Shown: positions 8,849 to 18,848, counted from the first letter of the stretch. The stretch: 64,000 nucleotides of DNA from Bacillota bacterium (GCA_023426125.1 JAFABI010000046.1:1-64000), one strand, 5' to 3'. Notes: generated from the letters alone by a model not told the origin. Numbers and translations: made by a program.

Positions 8849-9083
8849 TTATGTCTACTACTAAACGAGCATTCTATGTTAGATCAACAGTGAAATTTCA
8901 TATCATATCAAAAAATTTTAAGTTTTTTTAGAAAACCGTTGCAGATTTTGTTTGTACAGAGATTTTATATTATAGCAAGATAAAAATTCTGTACATTGAC
9001 AAATCTGCTCTTGAGCAGCATAGCGCAATACCTAAATACATATCCATATGGTCCGAAGAGGGAAGCGGCAAAATGCCTGTTGA

Positions 9084-9236
9084 TTGGGACATGAAAATGT
9101 ATCGACTACCAGCAAGTATTCTCATGCACTTATGGATGCTAAAAGGGAAGGAATGGGTAAACTGAATGGATTTTTTGCCGGAAAGAGCATAAAGCCTGAT
9201 AAGAAGCGAAATAAGGAGTTAACTTTAAATATTTGA
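9084..9236 (+). pseudogene. Tyrosine recombinase (integrase) C-terminal remnant
   Basis: Fifty codons before TGA 9234-9236 translate to LGHENVSTTSKYSHALMDAK followed by REGMGKLNGFF. This is the diagnostic C-terminal end of phage-type integrases: the LGH box, VSTT, and the nucleophilic tyrosine in KYSH. An in-frame TGA just upstream of the LGH codons and the loss of the Arg boxes show that it is a fragment. It lies about 150 bp before a tRNA 3' fragment, the usual target of such integrases, supporting a decayed integrated element whose edge lies here. Confidence 0.75.
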
Positions 9237-9389
9237 TGCTGCAATTGATGTTGCATGCAGTAAATTATTATAAACTGATGTAATCCATACTGGAAAAATG
9301 TGTTATTAAGTATCCTCTGAAATGCAGTGAAATTGGAGGTTTCTTGATATTTGTAATTCATGGTAAACAACTATAAATCATGCGTCCTG

Positions 9390-9437
9390 TAACTTATAAT
9401 CAAAGGGTCCCGCGTTCGAGTCGCGGATGGCTCACCA
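9390..9437 (+). other. 3' part of a tRNA-Lys-like gene, probable attachment-site remnant
   Basis: The T-arm is intact: CCGCG (9410-9414), loop TTCGAGT (9415-9421), CGCGG (9422-9426). It is followed by acceptor strand ATGGCTC (9427-9433), discriminator A and an encoded CCA (9435-9437). The ATGGCTCACCA end fits clostridial tRNA-Lys, whose 5' acceptor would be GAGCCAT, but no such 5' half, D-arm or proper anticodon stem is present upstream. It is therefore a partial gene, as left at an att junction when an element integrates into a tRNA 3' end. Confidence 0.7.
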
Positions 9438-9447
9438 AAGTGGAAAA

Positions 9448-9482
9448 GGTCTTCCCCATTAACACCGGGAAGGCTTTTTTTT
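9448..9482 (+). terminator. Terminator behind the tRNA fragment
   Basis: GTCTTCCC (9449-9456) pairs with GGGAAGGC (9467-9474), followed by eight T. It is placed like the native terminator of the tRNA gene. Confidence 0.8.
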
Positions 9483-9789
9483 GTGCGCTTTTGAGGTACA
9501 TCAGCAACTATTCTGACAGCAGGTAATTGGTACCGATGATTTTTTGATGGTTTCACACGAGTCATATGTACTGGCTTTACTGCCTATTCGTACATTCAGT
9601 ATGGGGACGCTGCACGATGCAGTGTCTCTCGATGTTCACCCGGCACGTATGACCGGTTTGTTTTCGTATGAAATAAGGTATTTTTGGTTATTAGGGTTTG
9701 AATTGATTGGTAGCAGTACATAGTAATAATTTATACTTTCTGAGAATAATACCAAAACAGTATCAGAAAAATAGTTAAAATGATAACTA

Positions 9790-9904
9790 GTACTACAGCG
9801 TAAACAACCGATTTATCCCCACAGAAATAGTGCGTTGAAGCGTTCGCAATATTTCTGTAAGGCGCATAAATGCCGACAAATTAATGAAGTTTACGCTGTA
9901 GTAC
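9790..9904. mobile_element. MITE-like 115-bp palindromic element
   Basis: Sixteen-base perfect terminal inverted repeats, GTACTACAGCGTAAAC (9790-9805) and its complement (9889-9904), flank 83 bp with no coding capacity. Inside, ACAGAAATAGTGCG (9821-9834) nearly complements the segment ending ATTTCTGT at 9857, a nested hairpin. The termini include TA dinucleotides, as expected for IS630/mariner-type target duplication. It ends about 34 bp before the GH3 start at 9938 and so overlaps its promoter region. No parent transposase is in the window. Confidence 0.55.
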
Positions 9905-9937
9905 CAGGATGAAATGTTTTAGAGGGAGGTTGATATC

Positions 9938-12235
9938 ATGCGTGATATTAAAGAAATCATTACTCATATGACGCTCGACGAAAAGGCGGGCTTATGCTCG
10001 GGGCTCGATTTCTGGAATACAAAGGGAGTTGAAAGGTTAGGGATACCTTCTATTATGATGACTGACGGACCCCATGGTTTGAGAAAACAGTCAGAAAGCG
10101 CCGATCATCTAGGCTTGAATTCTAGTGTTCCTGCCACTTGTTTCCCGTCAGGTGCAGGCTTGGCCTGTTCATGGGACCGGAACCTGCTTGAAAAGGTGGG
10201 GATTGCATTAGGTGAGGAATGTCAGGCAGAAAATGTCTCAATACTTCTTGGGCCTGGTGTCAATATCAAACGCTCTCCTTTGTGCGGTAGAAATTTTGAA
10301 TATTTTTCGGAGGATCCCTATCTATCTTCCGAAATAGCCTCAAGCCATATAAATGGGGTGCAGAGCCAGGGCGTGGGGACTTCACTAAAACATTATGCAG
10401 TGAACAACCAGGAACACAAACGTATGGTAATTGATGCAATCGTGGATGAGAGAACTCTGCGGGAGATATATCTGGCCGGTTTTGAAGGCGCGGTCAGGCA
10501 GTCGCAGCCATGGACCGTAATGTGCGCATATAATAAGGTCAATGGAGACTACTGTTCAGAAAACAAAACATTATTAACCGATATTCTGAAAGACGAATGG
10601 GGACATGAGGGCTTTGTCATGTCCGACTGGGGTGCTGTCAATGATAGAGCGGCCGGACTGGCAGCAGGCCTTGAACTTGAAATGCCTGCAAGCACGGGCA
10701 GCGGAGATAGGAAAATAGTTGAAGCGGTAAAGAATGGAAAACTGCCGGAGACAGTCCTTGATCAAGCGGTCGAAAGACTTTTAAAGGTGATATTCAAGGT
10801 GGCGGACAATCAGAAGGAAAACGCCGCATATGACAAAGAGTCGCATCATCGTCTTGCCAGGCAAGTGGCAAGCGAATGTGCTATTCTTTTGAAGAATGAA
10901 GATAACATTCTACCATTAAAGAAAGCAGGTACCATTGCCGTACTGGGAGCCTTTGCAAAGCATCCCAGGTATCAGGGAGGAGGAAGCTCCCATGTCAATC
11001 CTACAAAGGTTGACAATGCCATTGAAGAGATCATAAAGGCTGCCGGCGAAGGTGCAAAAATACTATATGCCGAGGGGTATAAAGTGGACGGTGACAATGG
11101 AGTTTTCACTAACAGCGGTCTCAGCTCAGTCAGCGATTCAGCCGACCAAATTATGATCAACGAGGCAAAAAATGCAGCTTCAAAAGCAGATGTAGCGGTC
11201 ATATTTGCAGGATTGCCTGAAAGTTATGAATCTGAAGGGTTTGATAGAAAACATTTGAAAATACCAGAAGGACACAGGCTGCTGATTGAAGCGGTATCCG
11301 AAGTTCAAAAGAACACGGTTGTAGTGCTGAGTAATGGTTCTCCTATTGAAATGCCCTGGCTTGACAAGGTTCGGGGAGTCCTGGAGCTCTACCTGGGAGG
11401 GCAGGCTTTCGGCGGTGCTGTAGCCGACCTGCTATTCGGGAATGTCAACCCAAGTGGCAAGCTGGCTGAAACTTTCCCCAAAAAATTAAATGATAATCCA
11501 TCCTATATAAACTTCCCTGGAGATGCAGAAAAAGTCGAATACAGGGAGGGTCTGTTTGTTGGTTACAGATATTACGATGCGGCCGGTGTTGATCCTCTTT
11601 TCCCCTTCGGGCATGGTTTGAGCTATACCTGCTTCGAATACACAGGCATAGCCACGGACAAAAAAACAATGCTTGATAATGAAACAGTAATGGTAAATGT
11701 CAAAGTAAAAAATACCGGCAAAATGGCTGGGAAGGAGATTATCCAGCTGTATGTAAGGGATATGGAAAGCAGCGTCATAAGACCCTGGAAGGAACTGAAG
11801 GGATTTGAAAAAGTGGAGCTTGAGCCGGGGGAAGAAAAGACGGTCACCTTTGCATTGGGGAAAAGGGCTTTTGCATATTATAATACGTGCCTAAAAGACT
11901 GGTATGTTGAAAGTGGAGACTTTGAGATTCTTGCCGGAGGGTCCTCTAAGGAAATTGCTTTAAGAGAAATGATCAGAGTGGAAGCATCCAATCCCATCAA
12001 AAAGAAATATACTATTAATTCCACGATAGCCGAGATAATGCCTTTTCCGGTTGGCGTTGAAATATTGAAAGAGCTTATGCAATCGCCCTTTTCAGAGTGT
12101 ATTTCAGAGGATGCATCAAATGGGTTTGCTTTGATGATGCGGGATATGCCGATTCGTACAATTGCCATGCTCAATCCTTCGGCAGAAGTGGAGAAGAAGC
12201 TTGAGGCATTACTGGATAAATTGAATAACATATGA
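9938..12235 (+). CDS. GH3 beta-glucosidase-type glycoside hydrolase
   Basis: A 765-residue cytoplasmic enzyme (no signal peptide) that should hydrolyse beta-linked glucosides or xylosides by a retaining mechanism. The (beta/alpha)8 domain contains TDGPHGLR near residue 43, KRSPLCGRNFEYFSEDP, and the nucleophile D230 in GFVMSDWGAV. The second alpha/beta domain carries the likely acid/base E433 in ESEGFDRKH. The C-terminal ~100 residues (from VMVNVKVKNTGK) form the fibronectin-III-like domain common in GH3. GAGGGAGG precedes the ATG. It stands upstream of cluster A and may process the oligosaccharide that cluster imports. Exact specificity cannot be read from sequence. Confidence 0.92.
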   Translation: MRDIKEIITHMTLDEKAGLCSGLDFWNTKGVERLGIPSIMMTDGPHGLRKQSESADHLGLNSSVPATCFPSGAGLACSWDRNLLEKVGIALGEECQAENVSILLGPGVNIKRSPLCGRNFEYFSEDPYLSSEIASSHINGVQSQGVGTSLKHYAVNNQEHKRMVIDAIVDERTLREIYLAGFEGAVRQSQPWTVMCAYNKVNGDYCSENKTLLTDILKDEWGHEGFVMSDWGAVNDRAAGLAAGLELEMPASTGSGDRKIVEAVKNGKLPETVLDQAVERLLKVIFKVADNQKENAAYDKESHHRLARQVASECAILLKNEDNILPLKKAGTIAVLGAFAKHPRYQGGGSSHVNPTKVDNAIEEIIKAAGEGAKILYAEGYKVDGDNGVFTNSGLSSVSDSADQIMINEAKNAASKADVAVIFAGLPESYESEGFDRKHLKIPEGHRLLIEAVSEVQKNTVVVLSNGSPIEMPWLDKVRGVLELYLGGQAFGGAVADLLFGNVNPSGKLAETFPKKLNDNPSYINFPGDAEKVEYREGLFVGYRYYDAAGVDPLFPFGHGLSYTCFEYTGIATDKKTMLDNETVMVNVKVKNTGKMAGKEIIQLYVRDMESSVIRPWKELKGFEKVELEPGEEKTVTFALGKRAFAYYNTCLKDWYVESGDFEILAGGSSKEIALREMIRVEASNPIKKKYTINSTIAEIMPFPVGVEILKELMQSPFSECISEDASNGFALMMRDMPIRTIAMLNPSAEVEKKLEALLDKLNNI

Positions 12236-12364
12236 GATTGCATGTGAATTTTGTCCCGCTGGTTATGTTTTGTGGCATTTTTTCGAAAGATAAATAAATG
12301 ATGAGGAGAAATAACCAAATACTGTTCCACGAAAAGCTCTGGACTAAGTACTGGTGCAAATATA

Positions 12365-12430
12365 ACTTCCCGTATAAGTTTCAGAAAATGCAGGTCCATT
12401 GCGGCCGGCGCTTTCTGAAAAACGGGAAGT
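12365..12430. repeat. Interrupted inverted repeat downstream of GH3
   Basis: ACTTCCCGT (12365-12373) and TTTCAGAAA (12379-12387) pair with TTTCTGAAA (12412-12420) and ACGGGAAGT (12422-12430). It could act as a terminator between the convergent GH3 and AraC genes, though only a weak T run follows. The remainder of 12236-12561 shows no convincing gene. Confidence 0.5.
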
Positions 12431-12561
12431 AATTTTTGCAGTACTCCTAAGTATTTTCCTTTAATGATCATTGGCAACTAAATCTGTTGTTGTACGGGAA
12501 GCTGTTAAGGTCTGAAACATTATGAAAATCCGGCTTTAATGGGGCTGGAAGGGTTGATGTA

Positions 12562-13815
12562 TCAGCATATGTGATGACTATTCCTATACTGTTTTGGGGT
12601 TTGGCCGGTGAATTTTTTAAATATTTTTGTAAAATAGCTTTGATCATTGAAATTTAAGTGGATGCAGACATCCATGATGGAATTGCCGGAAAGCAACAGT
12701 TTCTTTGCTTCCGATACTTTTTCTTTTTGAATATACTCGCTGATGCTGATGCCGGTCTCCTTTTTAAATAACTCAGAAAGGTAATTGCAGCTCATTGTTG
12801 AAAACTTTGCCAGCTGTGGAAGTGTGATGATTTCATATATGTGTTTGAAGATATAGTTCTGGCAATTGATAATGGTTTCTGAGTAATGATGCTCACTGAT
12901 CCGACGGACTCTTTCCGTATATTCGCAACACATTTTATAATACAGGCTATTGACTTCACAAATCTCATTAAGCTCCTCTACCTGTTGTATATAGGAGTCA
13001 CTGATAGTCAATGACAGCTCGGAACTCAGCCCTCCTTCAATTGCGGCACGGGCAATCAAGGCGGTGCTGCAGATGAAAAGATTCTTCTGGCTTCTTAATG
13101 GGTTTTTGGATAAAATGCCTGATTCACCATCTGCCGGATTGTTGAGGTGAGCCAGCAGCTTTTCCGTATTTCCTTCCTTTACATATTGCAGTATGTATTT
13201 TTCGTAGGCAGGGGTATGATGAAATATGGAATACTGGCGTTTTTTCGCCAGCTCTGTATTTAGGGTGTTCTCAATCTTTTTATTGATTTTTTCCATCAGT
13301 GAATTTCTTTCAACAATCACTGCCGAATCCAGTTTTATTCCGTAAATCAAATAATACAATAAAATGCTTGCACCGATAAGCTTTTTATAATCTGCTACCG
13401 GAAGAGACTGATAATAGCTTAGAAGCTCCGCTTTTTTGCTTAAATGGATTTCGGATTCTTTTAAAAGCGCATTAACAACTTCAGCGTCCATCTCGGCAGT
13501 AATGGTCGGACCTACGATCAGTAATCCTACAAATTCATTTCCACTTTTTAAATTGATAATAAAGAAGGTTTCCATATATTGTGTGGAAATGAAATGTGGG
13601 ATATCATCAGCTTCTTTACATTGCTGCAGCTGGTGTAAAAGCTCTTTTTTATCCGTGTACAAAGGGTTGAGGAGCTGCTTTTTTTTATATTCAAAGGTAA
13701 CATCTCCATCTTTGTTTAGAAAACAAACCGGTATGTTTGTAATTGTATACATCAATTCGCAGAAATACCGGACATTTTCGGATTTTATCAAGCCGCTTAA
13801 TTGAAAAAGAAACAT
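12562..13815 (-). CDS. AraC-family regulator with large N-terminal sensor region
   Basis: A 417-residue regulator. The last ~100 residues form the AraC double helix-turn-helix (IITLPQLAKFSTMSCNYLSE, and FNDQSYFTKIFKKFTGQTPK). The N-terminal ~300 residues are a sensor-like region (IPVCFLNKDGDVTFEYKK, FVGLLIVGPTI) of the type seen in AraC regulators with PocR/YSIRK-like input domains. The start at 13815 is chosen by GGGAAGGG nine bases upstream; the 22 codons further out have no such site. It is divergent from the response regulator at 14014, the two starts being about 200 bp apart, so it probably belongs to cluster A regulation. Confidence 0.8.
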   Translation of the reverse strand: MFLFQLSGLIKSENVRYFCELMYTITNIPVCFLNKDGDVTFEYKKKQLLNPLYTDKKELLHQLQQCKEADDIPHFISTQYMETFFIINLKSGNEFVGLLIVGPTITAEMDAEVVNALLKESEIHLSKKAELLSYYQSLPVADYKKLIGASILLYYLIYGIKLDSAVIVERNSLMEKINKKIENTLNTELAKKRQYSIFHHTPAYEKYILQYVKEGNTEKLLAHLNNPADGESGILSKNPLRSQKNLFICSTALIARAAIEGGLSSELSLTISDSYIQQVEELNEICEVNSLYYKMCCEYTERVRRISEHHYSETIINCQNYIFKHIYEIITLPQLAKFSTMSCNYLSELFKKETGISISEYIQKEKVSEAKKLLLSGNSIMDVCIHLNFNDQSYFTKIFKKFTGQTPKQYRNSHHIC

Positions 13816-14013
13816 GGCAGATAACCCTTCCCTAATGTAAAAATAAGTGATTTTCTGATAACAATAGAAAGATTGTATCATAAAAAAAGAGATAATAGTA
13901 GTTCAAAGTATTGGAAAATCATGTTTAATGCGTAAATTGTCTGGACATTGACAATCTTATATTTTATAGTTGAATAAAGGGGCTTTAAGGTAAAGGAAGG
14001 TAGATAATAAACC

Positions 14014-15567
14014 ATGATCAAAGTAGTTATAGTCGAGGATGAATTCCTAGCCCGACAGTATCTTAGAGACATAATTGATTGGGAAAAGTATGGATTCTGT
14101 ATTGTTGCTGAGGCAGCTAACGGCAGGGAAGGGATTGAGATGATTCATAAATTTCATCCTGACCTTGTTATCACGGATGTGAAAATGCCGAAAATGGATG
14201 GTCTGCAAATGGCGCAGGAAGTAATTAAAAAATATGAAGATATGAAGTTTATATTACTCACTGCATACGATGAATTTAGCTATGCCCGTAATGCATTAAA
14301 ACTAGGCATCAGATCTTATATTTTAAAGCACGAAATCGATAGTGGGATTCTCCTGGCAGAGCTTGAAAGAATGAAGGAATCGATTATTAACGAGACTGGA
14401 AAAAAACAGCTGGTATCCGGTCAGATTTTAAAAAAAATAGTAAGAGAACCCCTCCAGCAAATGGAACTGGAGTCGTTGATTTCCATATATCACTTGCCTG
14501 TGAAAAGGAATAAAACAGTGATGCTTCTTGCAGCATTCGACAGTCATGCAAATGATACTTCCGAGCAGCATTCGACGGCAGAAACCGGGGATGATAGATT
14601 TCTTGAAATCGTAAACAAGGTCTTGGGACAAAGGATAGAAGGGGATGTTTTCAAGTTTGATGAAAACAGATACCTCGTATTAATTAATCCGCCGGATAGT
14701 AACAGTAAGGCTCGGATGATGGAGTACACTCACAAATTCTGTCTTGATATACAATCACAGGTAGAGCAGAATATGAAAAACACTGTCTCCATAGCTATAG
14801 GCGGAGTTATCGAAGAATTATGCCGGATTCAGAAATACTATTCACAATTAATGCAGCTAATAACTCTAAAATTTTTTACCCGAGGATCAGCCATCCTGGT
14901 ATATGATGAAACAGTAACAAGCCAGAAGGATGCAAATAAAGAACTGGAATTTTTATTACAAAAGTTTATTGAGCATATGATGCTGGACGAATTTTGTAAA
15001 TCAAAGGAATATTTATATAGCATTTTTATTGACATATTAGCGAAAAAAAAGGATATGGATCTTTTCCGGGGAACCCTGGGAAGCGTATTGGATATTCTGC
15101 ACAGCAGTTATATCAAAGCAGGAAATGGTCTTCTTGAAAAATATAGGAAGATAAATGTGTTGTATGAAGACGCCGGGAGATTCAATAACATTTATAAGGT
15201 TTATGATTGGGTTGCCGGGATAATTGATTCTATTATACAGGCTAGAAACAGCAATTACTCCAGAAGTGTCAGTGAGGCCTTGAAGTTCATCTCCCAGAAT
15301 TATAACAGGGATATCACACTGGAAAAACTGGCCGCCGTTATGGGGGTTAGCGAGATCTATGCCTGCCAATTATTTAAGAAGGAAGTTGGTGAAGCATTTA
15401 AAGCATACCTTATTGGTTTTCGTGTCAAGAAAGCAAAGGAACTGCTGGAATCAGGGAAATACAAGATTTATGAAATTAGTGAAATGGTGGGATATCAGAC
15501 TGTCCAATACTTTTGCCAGACCTTTAAGCGGTTGACCGGGAAAAATCCCGGAGACTATTTGCTTTGA
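14014..15567 (+). CDS. YesN-type response regulator (REC + AraC HTH), cluster A
   Basis: 517 residues. The N-terminal receiver domain has the acidic pair E9/D10, phospho-acceptor D55 in LVITDVKMP and the K in YILK. A ~250-residue linker follows, then a C-terminal AraC-type DNA-binding domain (RDITLEKLAAVMGVSEIYAC, and QTVQYFCQTFKRLTGKNP). It should be phosphorylated by the kinase that begins 30 bp downstream and activate the solute-binding protein and permease operon. The regulator-before-kinase order differs from clusters B, C and D. Confidence 0.92.
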   Translation: MIKVVIVEDEFLARQYLRDIIDWEKYGFCIVAEAANGREGIEMIHKFHPDLVITDVKMPKMDGLQMAQEVIKKYEDMKFILLTAYDEFSYARNALKLGIRSYILKHEIDSGILLAELERMKESIINETGKKQLVSGQILKKIVREPLQQMELESLISIYHLPVKRNKTVMLLAAFDSHANDTSEQHSTAETGDDRFLEIVNKVLGQRIEGDVFKFDENRYLVLINPPDSNSKARMMEYTHKFCLDIQSQVEQNMKNTVSIAIGGVIEELCRIQKYYSQLMQLITLKFFTRGSAILVYDETVTSQKDANKELEFLLQKFIEHMMLDEFCKSKEYLYSIFIDILAKKKDMDLFRGTLGSVLDILHSSYIKAGNGLLEKYRKINVLYEDAGRFNNIYKVYDWVAGIIDSIIQARNSNYSRSVSEALKFISQNYNRDITLEKLAAVMGVSEIYACQLFKKEVGEAFKAYLIGFRVKKAKELLESGKYKIYEISEMVGYQTVQYFCQTFKRLTGKNPGDYLL

Positions 15568-15596
15568 CGAAATTCTAAGGAGGGAGTAGTATTTTA

Positions 15597-17336
15597 TTGA
15601 GAATGAAAATAAAACATATTAAAACAAAAATCATCCTGGCAACAACGTTTATGGTTTTTTTTTCAATTGGAATCAGTGGATTTGCAATATATCTCTATGT
15701 CAGTAATACTTTAAGGGAGCAGATTATCAAGGATAATAGTTCAATTGTAACCAAGCTTGTGCAGCAGCTGTCTTATGAACTGGCCGATATTAGAAATTAC
15801 AGTTTGAATATCATTCTAAATGACCAGGTACAGGGATATCTTAAACAGAAAGAAAATCAAGTAGAGTATGACTATTATGCAAATATTCAAAAATTAGTAA
15901 ATTCTCTTGGTGAATATGCCTTGTTACGTGATAGTATTATCAGCGGGATTTATATTGTAGATAGTAATGGAAGAGTTCTTACAACGAAAGGTACAAATGA
16001 AGAAACTCCCTACGAAGACTGGTATCAAAGCTTTGTCAAAAGTAAGAAAAGTTTTGCGTTTACGGGTGTACATTTTTCATATAATACTTCCAATGGAAGA
16101 ACACAGAAAGTGATTAGCTATATTGAAAAAATTTATGATAAAAATCAGTCGGATAAATTCCTTGGAAATTTAATTATTAACATAAAGTATGATGTGCTTA
16201 TCATGCCTTTTGGGAGCAGTAATGCCAGTATCGCAAACTTTTTTATTTTGAGGGAGGATGGAGAGTTTATTTATGAAAGTGACATTTCAAACAAAATATT
16301 ACAAGAGCAGCTTCCAGATAGTATAAATCCGAATAAATCAATAACAGAAAATAATGACAACCATTTTATTTCCGGTAAGGTTCCTGAGGCAGATTGGCAA
16401 GTTATCGGCGTCCTTCCAAAGCAGAATATTTACAGGGATATGAAAGGGATAAACCTGGTTTTCATTCTGATCATTTTTTCTTGTCTGGCGATTATGAGCA
16501 TTGTTATTTTTCCTGTAATAAAAGACATCACCAAGCCCTTAATGACCTTTGTTAAAGGGATGAAGGATTTATCCAAAGGAAGATTGGATACAAAAATCAT
16601 CATAAGAAGCGGAGACGAAATAGAGGAAATTGCAGTTGTTTTCAACAATATGGTGAAGGATTTGAACAAGTATATTAATGAATTGATTCTCAAGGAAAAA
16701 CTGGAACGTGATATGGAATTGAAATTATTTATGTCACAAATCAATCCGCACTTTATTTACAATACCCTTAATACCATTATTTATCTTGGAAAGCGTATTC
16801 AATCAGATGAGATAGTTTCTGTTACAAAAGCCTTCATCAATATTTTGCAGAAGACAATAAAAACCAAGCCATATGAACAGACAACTGTAAGAAGTGAAAT
16901 TGATTATATTAACAATTATGCTTCCATCATCAAATACCGTTATGATTATTTAGTCAAAGTAGTTTGGAGTGTCGACGAAAATGTACTGGATTATTCACTG
17001 CCAGTCATGCTTATTTATCCCCTTGTTGAGAATAGCATGTTTCACGGGCTCTTTCCAAATGGGCGCGGGACGGTCAATATCAGGATTGGCATTGAGGAAG
17101 AAAAGCTAAGGGTTTCTGTGAAGGATGATGGAGTAGGGATGAACAGAGAGGAATTGGAGACTCTTGTTGCGTCCATTAGCAATAATGAAAGTTACGAGAA
17201 GATTGATCATATTGGCTTGAATAATGTGAATCATAGGCTGAGGCTTCTTTTTGGGCAGGCTTGCTGTTTGCAGCTGGAAAGTGAACCTGGCAGAGGAACG
17301 AATGCATCCTTTATAATTCCGGCAAGCATTTGTTAA
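15597..17336 (+). CDS. YesM-type sensor histidine kinase, cluster A
   Basis: 579-residue membrane kinase. A transmembrane helix at ~10-34, an extracellular sensing domain at ~35-283 and a second helix at ~285-307 are followed by a HAMP-type linker. The His_kinase domain has H385 in QINPHFIYNTLN, and the ATPase domain carries LVENSMFHG, DDGVGM and IGLNNVNHRL. Start is TTG 15597, ten bases after AGGAGGGAG; the ATG two codons on is a possible alternative. It pairs with the preceding regulator and presumably senses an extracellular carbohydrate or its binding protein. Confidence 0.92.
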   Translation: MRMKIKHIKTKIILATTFMVFFSIGISGFAIYLYVSNTLREQIIKDNSSIVTKLVQQLSYELADIRNYSLNIILNDQVQGYLKQKENQVEYDYYANIQKLVNSLGEYALLRDSIISGIYIVDSNGRVLTTKGTNEETPYEDWYQSFVKSKKSFAFTGVHFSYNTSNGRTQKVISYIEKIYDKNQSDKFLGNLIINIKYDVLIMPFGSSNASIANFFILREDGEFIYESDISNKILQEQLPDSINPNKSITENNDNHFISGKVPEADWQVIGVLPKQNIYRDMKGINLVFILIIFSCLAIMSIVIFPVIKDITKPLMTFVKGMKDLSKGRLDTKIIIRSGDEIEEIAVVFNNMVKDLNKYINELILKEKLERDMELKLFMSQINPHFIYNTLNTIIYLGKRIQSDEIVSVTKAFINILQKTIKTKPYEQTTVRSEIDYINNYASIIKYRYDYLVKVVWSVDENVLDYSLPVMLIYPLVENSMFHGLFPNGRGTVNIRIGIEEEKLRVSVKDDGVGMNREELETLVASISNNESYEKIDHIGLNNVNHRLRLLFGQACCLQLESEPGRGTNASFIIPASIC

Positions 17337-17450
17337 TAATATATAAAAAAGTTATAACTTTTAATAATTTTCTTATATGTTTTAAACAAGATTTGTTTGT
17401 TAAAATTTTATTATCACGCAAATTCATAGAAATTTTAAGGAGGAGTGTAA

Positions 17451-18827
17451 GTGAAAAAGCATCTATTTTCTATCAGGTTTTTGTCTTGTATGTTGGTAAG
17501 TATAATGTTTATCTGGGTATTTACAGCCTGCGGCGCTGCAAAAGAGCCTGCATCTGAAGGGACGACAATACAGACAACCGAAAAAACCGACAATACGGGA
17601 CAAGCTGCAACATCAAAAGCTTCAGAAGAAGTCACTGGTACTGTAAATATCTGGACATGGGAAACCAAGGAAGCAAATCAGAAAATGATTGATGCTTTTA
17701 ACAAGGATAATCCCAAAATTACTGTCGAGTTTAACAATGTTGCCAGGGAAGATATGGCTAAAAAACTTCAGACGGCTTTGGTTGCAGGATCTGATATGCC
17801 CGATGTGGCATGGATGGAAAGCACCTACAGAGGTAAATTGATTTCATTGGACTGCTGGGAAAGTTTGGAGAATTATGGCGTGGATAAAAGCAATATATTG
17901 GATTATATGATACCCATTTCAACCAATGAAAAGGGAGAACTGATAGGAATCGAGGTATCACCTGCTTTCGCAGGATTAGCATATAAAAGGGATTTGGCAA
18001 AAGAGTATTTCGGAACAGATGATCCGATAGAGCTTTCAAAGCTAATTCCTGACGTAGATACTTTAATTCAAAAAGGTATCGAAATCAAGCAGAAATCAGG
18101 TGGGAAGGTTTTCATGTTTTCTGGAGTAGATACACTTTCTTTTCTGCTGTTGGGACAAAGCCCCGAACCATTTGTCAAAGATGGGAATAAATTAAATGTA
18201 GATGCGGCGGTCCGTCCAACCTTCGTCAAGCTGATTGAAGCCACAAAGGCCGGTATCGTTGACAAGCTTCAGCAAATGACTCCGGCATGGAATGCGTCCT
18301 ATGCTGATAAGACGCATATGTTCTATCCTTGTGCTACCTGGTCACCTACTTATCTGATTAAGCCGAATGACAAGAACGGTAGTGGAAGATGGGGGCTTAT
18401 GACTACTCCGGGCGGCGCAACTACGTGGGGTGGAACGATTGTAGGCATTCCGAAAAAGTCACAAAATAAGCAGGCTGCTTTTGAATACATTAATTGGAAT
18501 TATTTAAGTGAGGCAGGAGCTAAGGCGAATAGGGATAATATGGAATACTTCAATACGATGAAATCTACCTATAAAGATGCGGGATTCTATACCAAATCCG
18601 ATCCTTTTTTTGCAGGACAGGATGTGTTTAAGACATTTGCACAGGAAATTGCACCTAAAGTTGCTGTAGGCAGGCCTGCTCAGAAGTATGACCAGGAAAT
18701 CAATGAAGCAATTAACATAGCCATCGTGACGATCAATTCATCCAAGGACGGAAACATATCAGTTGATGAACTAATAAAGAAAGTGGAATCCGATATTCTC
18801 GACAAGGTGCCCGAACTCTCTAAGTGA
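17451..18827 (+). CDS. Sugar ABC transporter solute-binding lipoprotein, cluster A
   Basis: 458 residues, family 1 solute-binding protein (MalE/UgpB-like). The signal sequence ends in the lipobox VFTAC, so it should be lipid-anchored outside the membrane and present an oligosaccharide to the permeases encoded next. Typical features are VTGTVNIWTWETKEAN, GSDMPDVAWMES and the late WGGTIVGIPKKSQNKQAAFE. GTG start with AAGGAGGAG just upstream. A large hairpin (18849-18885) separates it from the permease genes, as expected when the binding protein is made in excess. Confidence 0.92.
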   Translation: MKKHLFSIRFLSCMLVSIMFIWVFTACGAAKEPASEGTTIQTTEKTDNTGQAATSKASEEVTGTVNIWTWETKEANQKMIDAFNKDNPKITVEFNNVAREDMAKKLQTALVAGSDMPDVAWMESTYRGKLISLDCWESLENYGVDKSNILDYMIPISTNEKGELIGIEVSPAFAGLAYKRDLAKEYFGTDDPIELSKLIPDVDTLIQKGIEIKQKSGGKVFMFSGVDTLSFLLLGQSPEPFVKDGNKLNVDAAVRPTFVKLIEATKAGIVDKLQQMTPAWNASYADKTHMFYPCATWSPTYLIKPNDKNGSGRWGLMTTPGGATTWGGTIVGIPKKSQNKQAAFEYINWNYLSEAGAKANRDNMEYFNTMKSTYKDAGFYTKSDPFFAGQDVFKTFAQEIAPKVAVGRPAQKYDQEINEAINIAIVTINSSKDGNISVDELIKKVESDILDKVPELSK

Positions 18828-18848
18828 GTACTTGTTTATAGATTTGGG

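Noticed and set aside
9390..9437. Functional tRNA gene
   Set aside because: Only the T-arm, acceptor 3' strand and CCA are intact; no 5' acceptor half, D-arm or paired anticodon stem lies upstream.
9371..9565. Minus-strand reading frame containing SATRTRDPL
   Set aside because: It is the antisense translation of the tRNA fragment and terminator, a well-known spurious pattern.
11878..12477. 199-codon minus-strand frame behind GH3
   Set aside because: It overlaps the GH3 coding sequence antisense, has no ribosome site, and its free part matches nothing recognisable.
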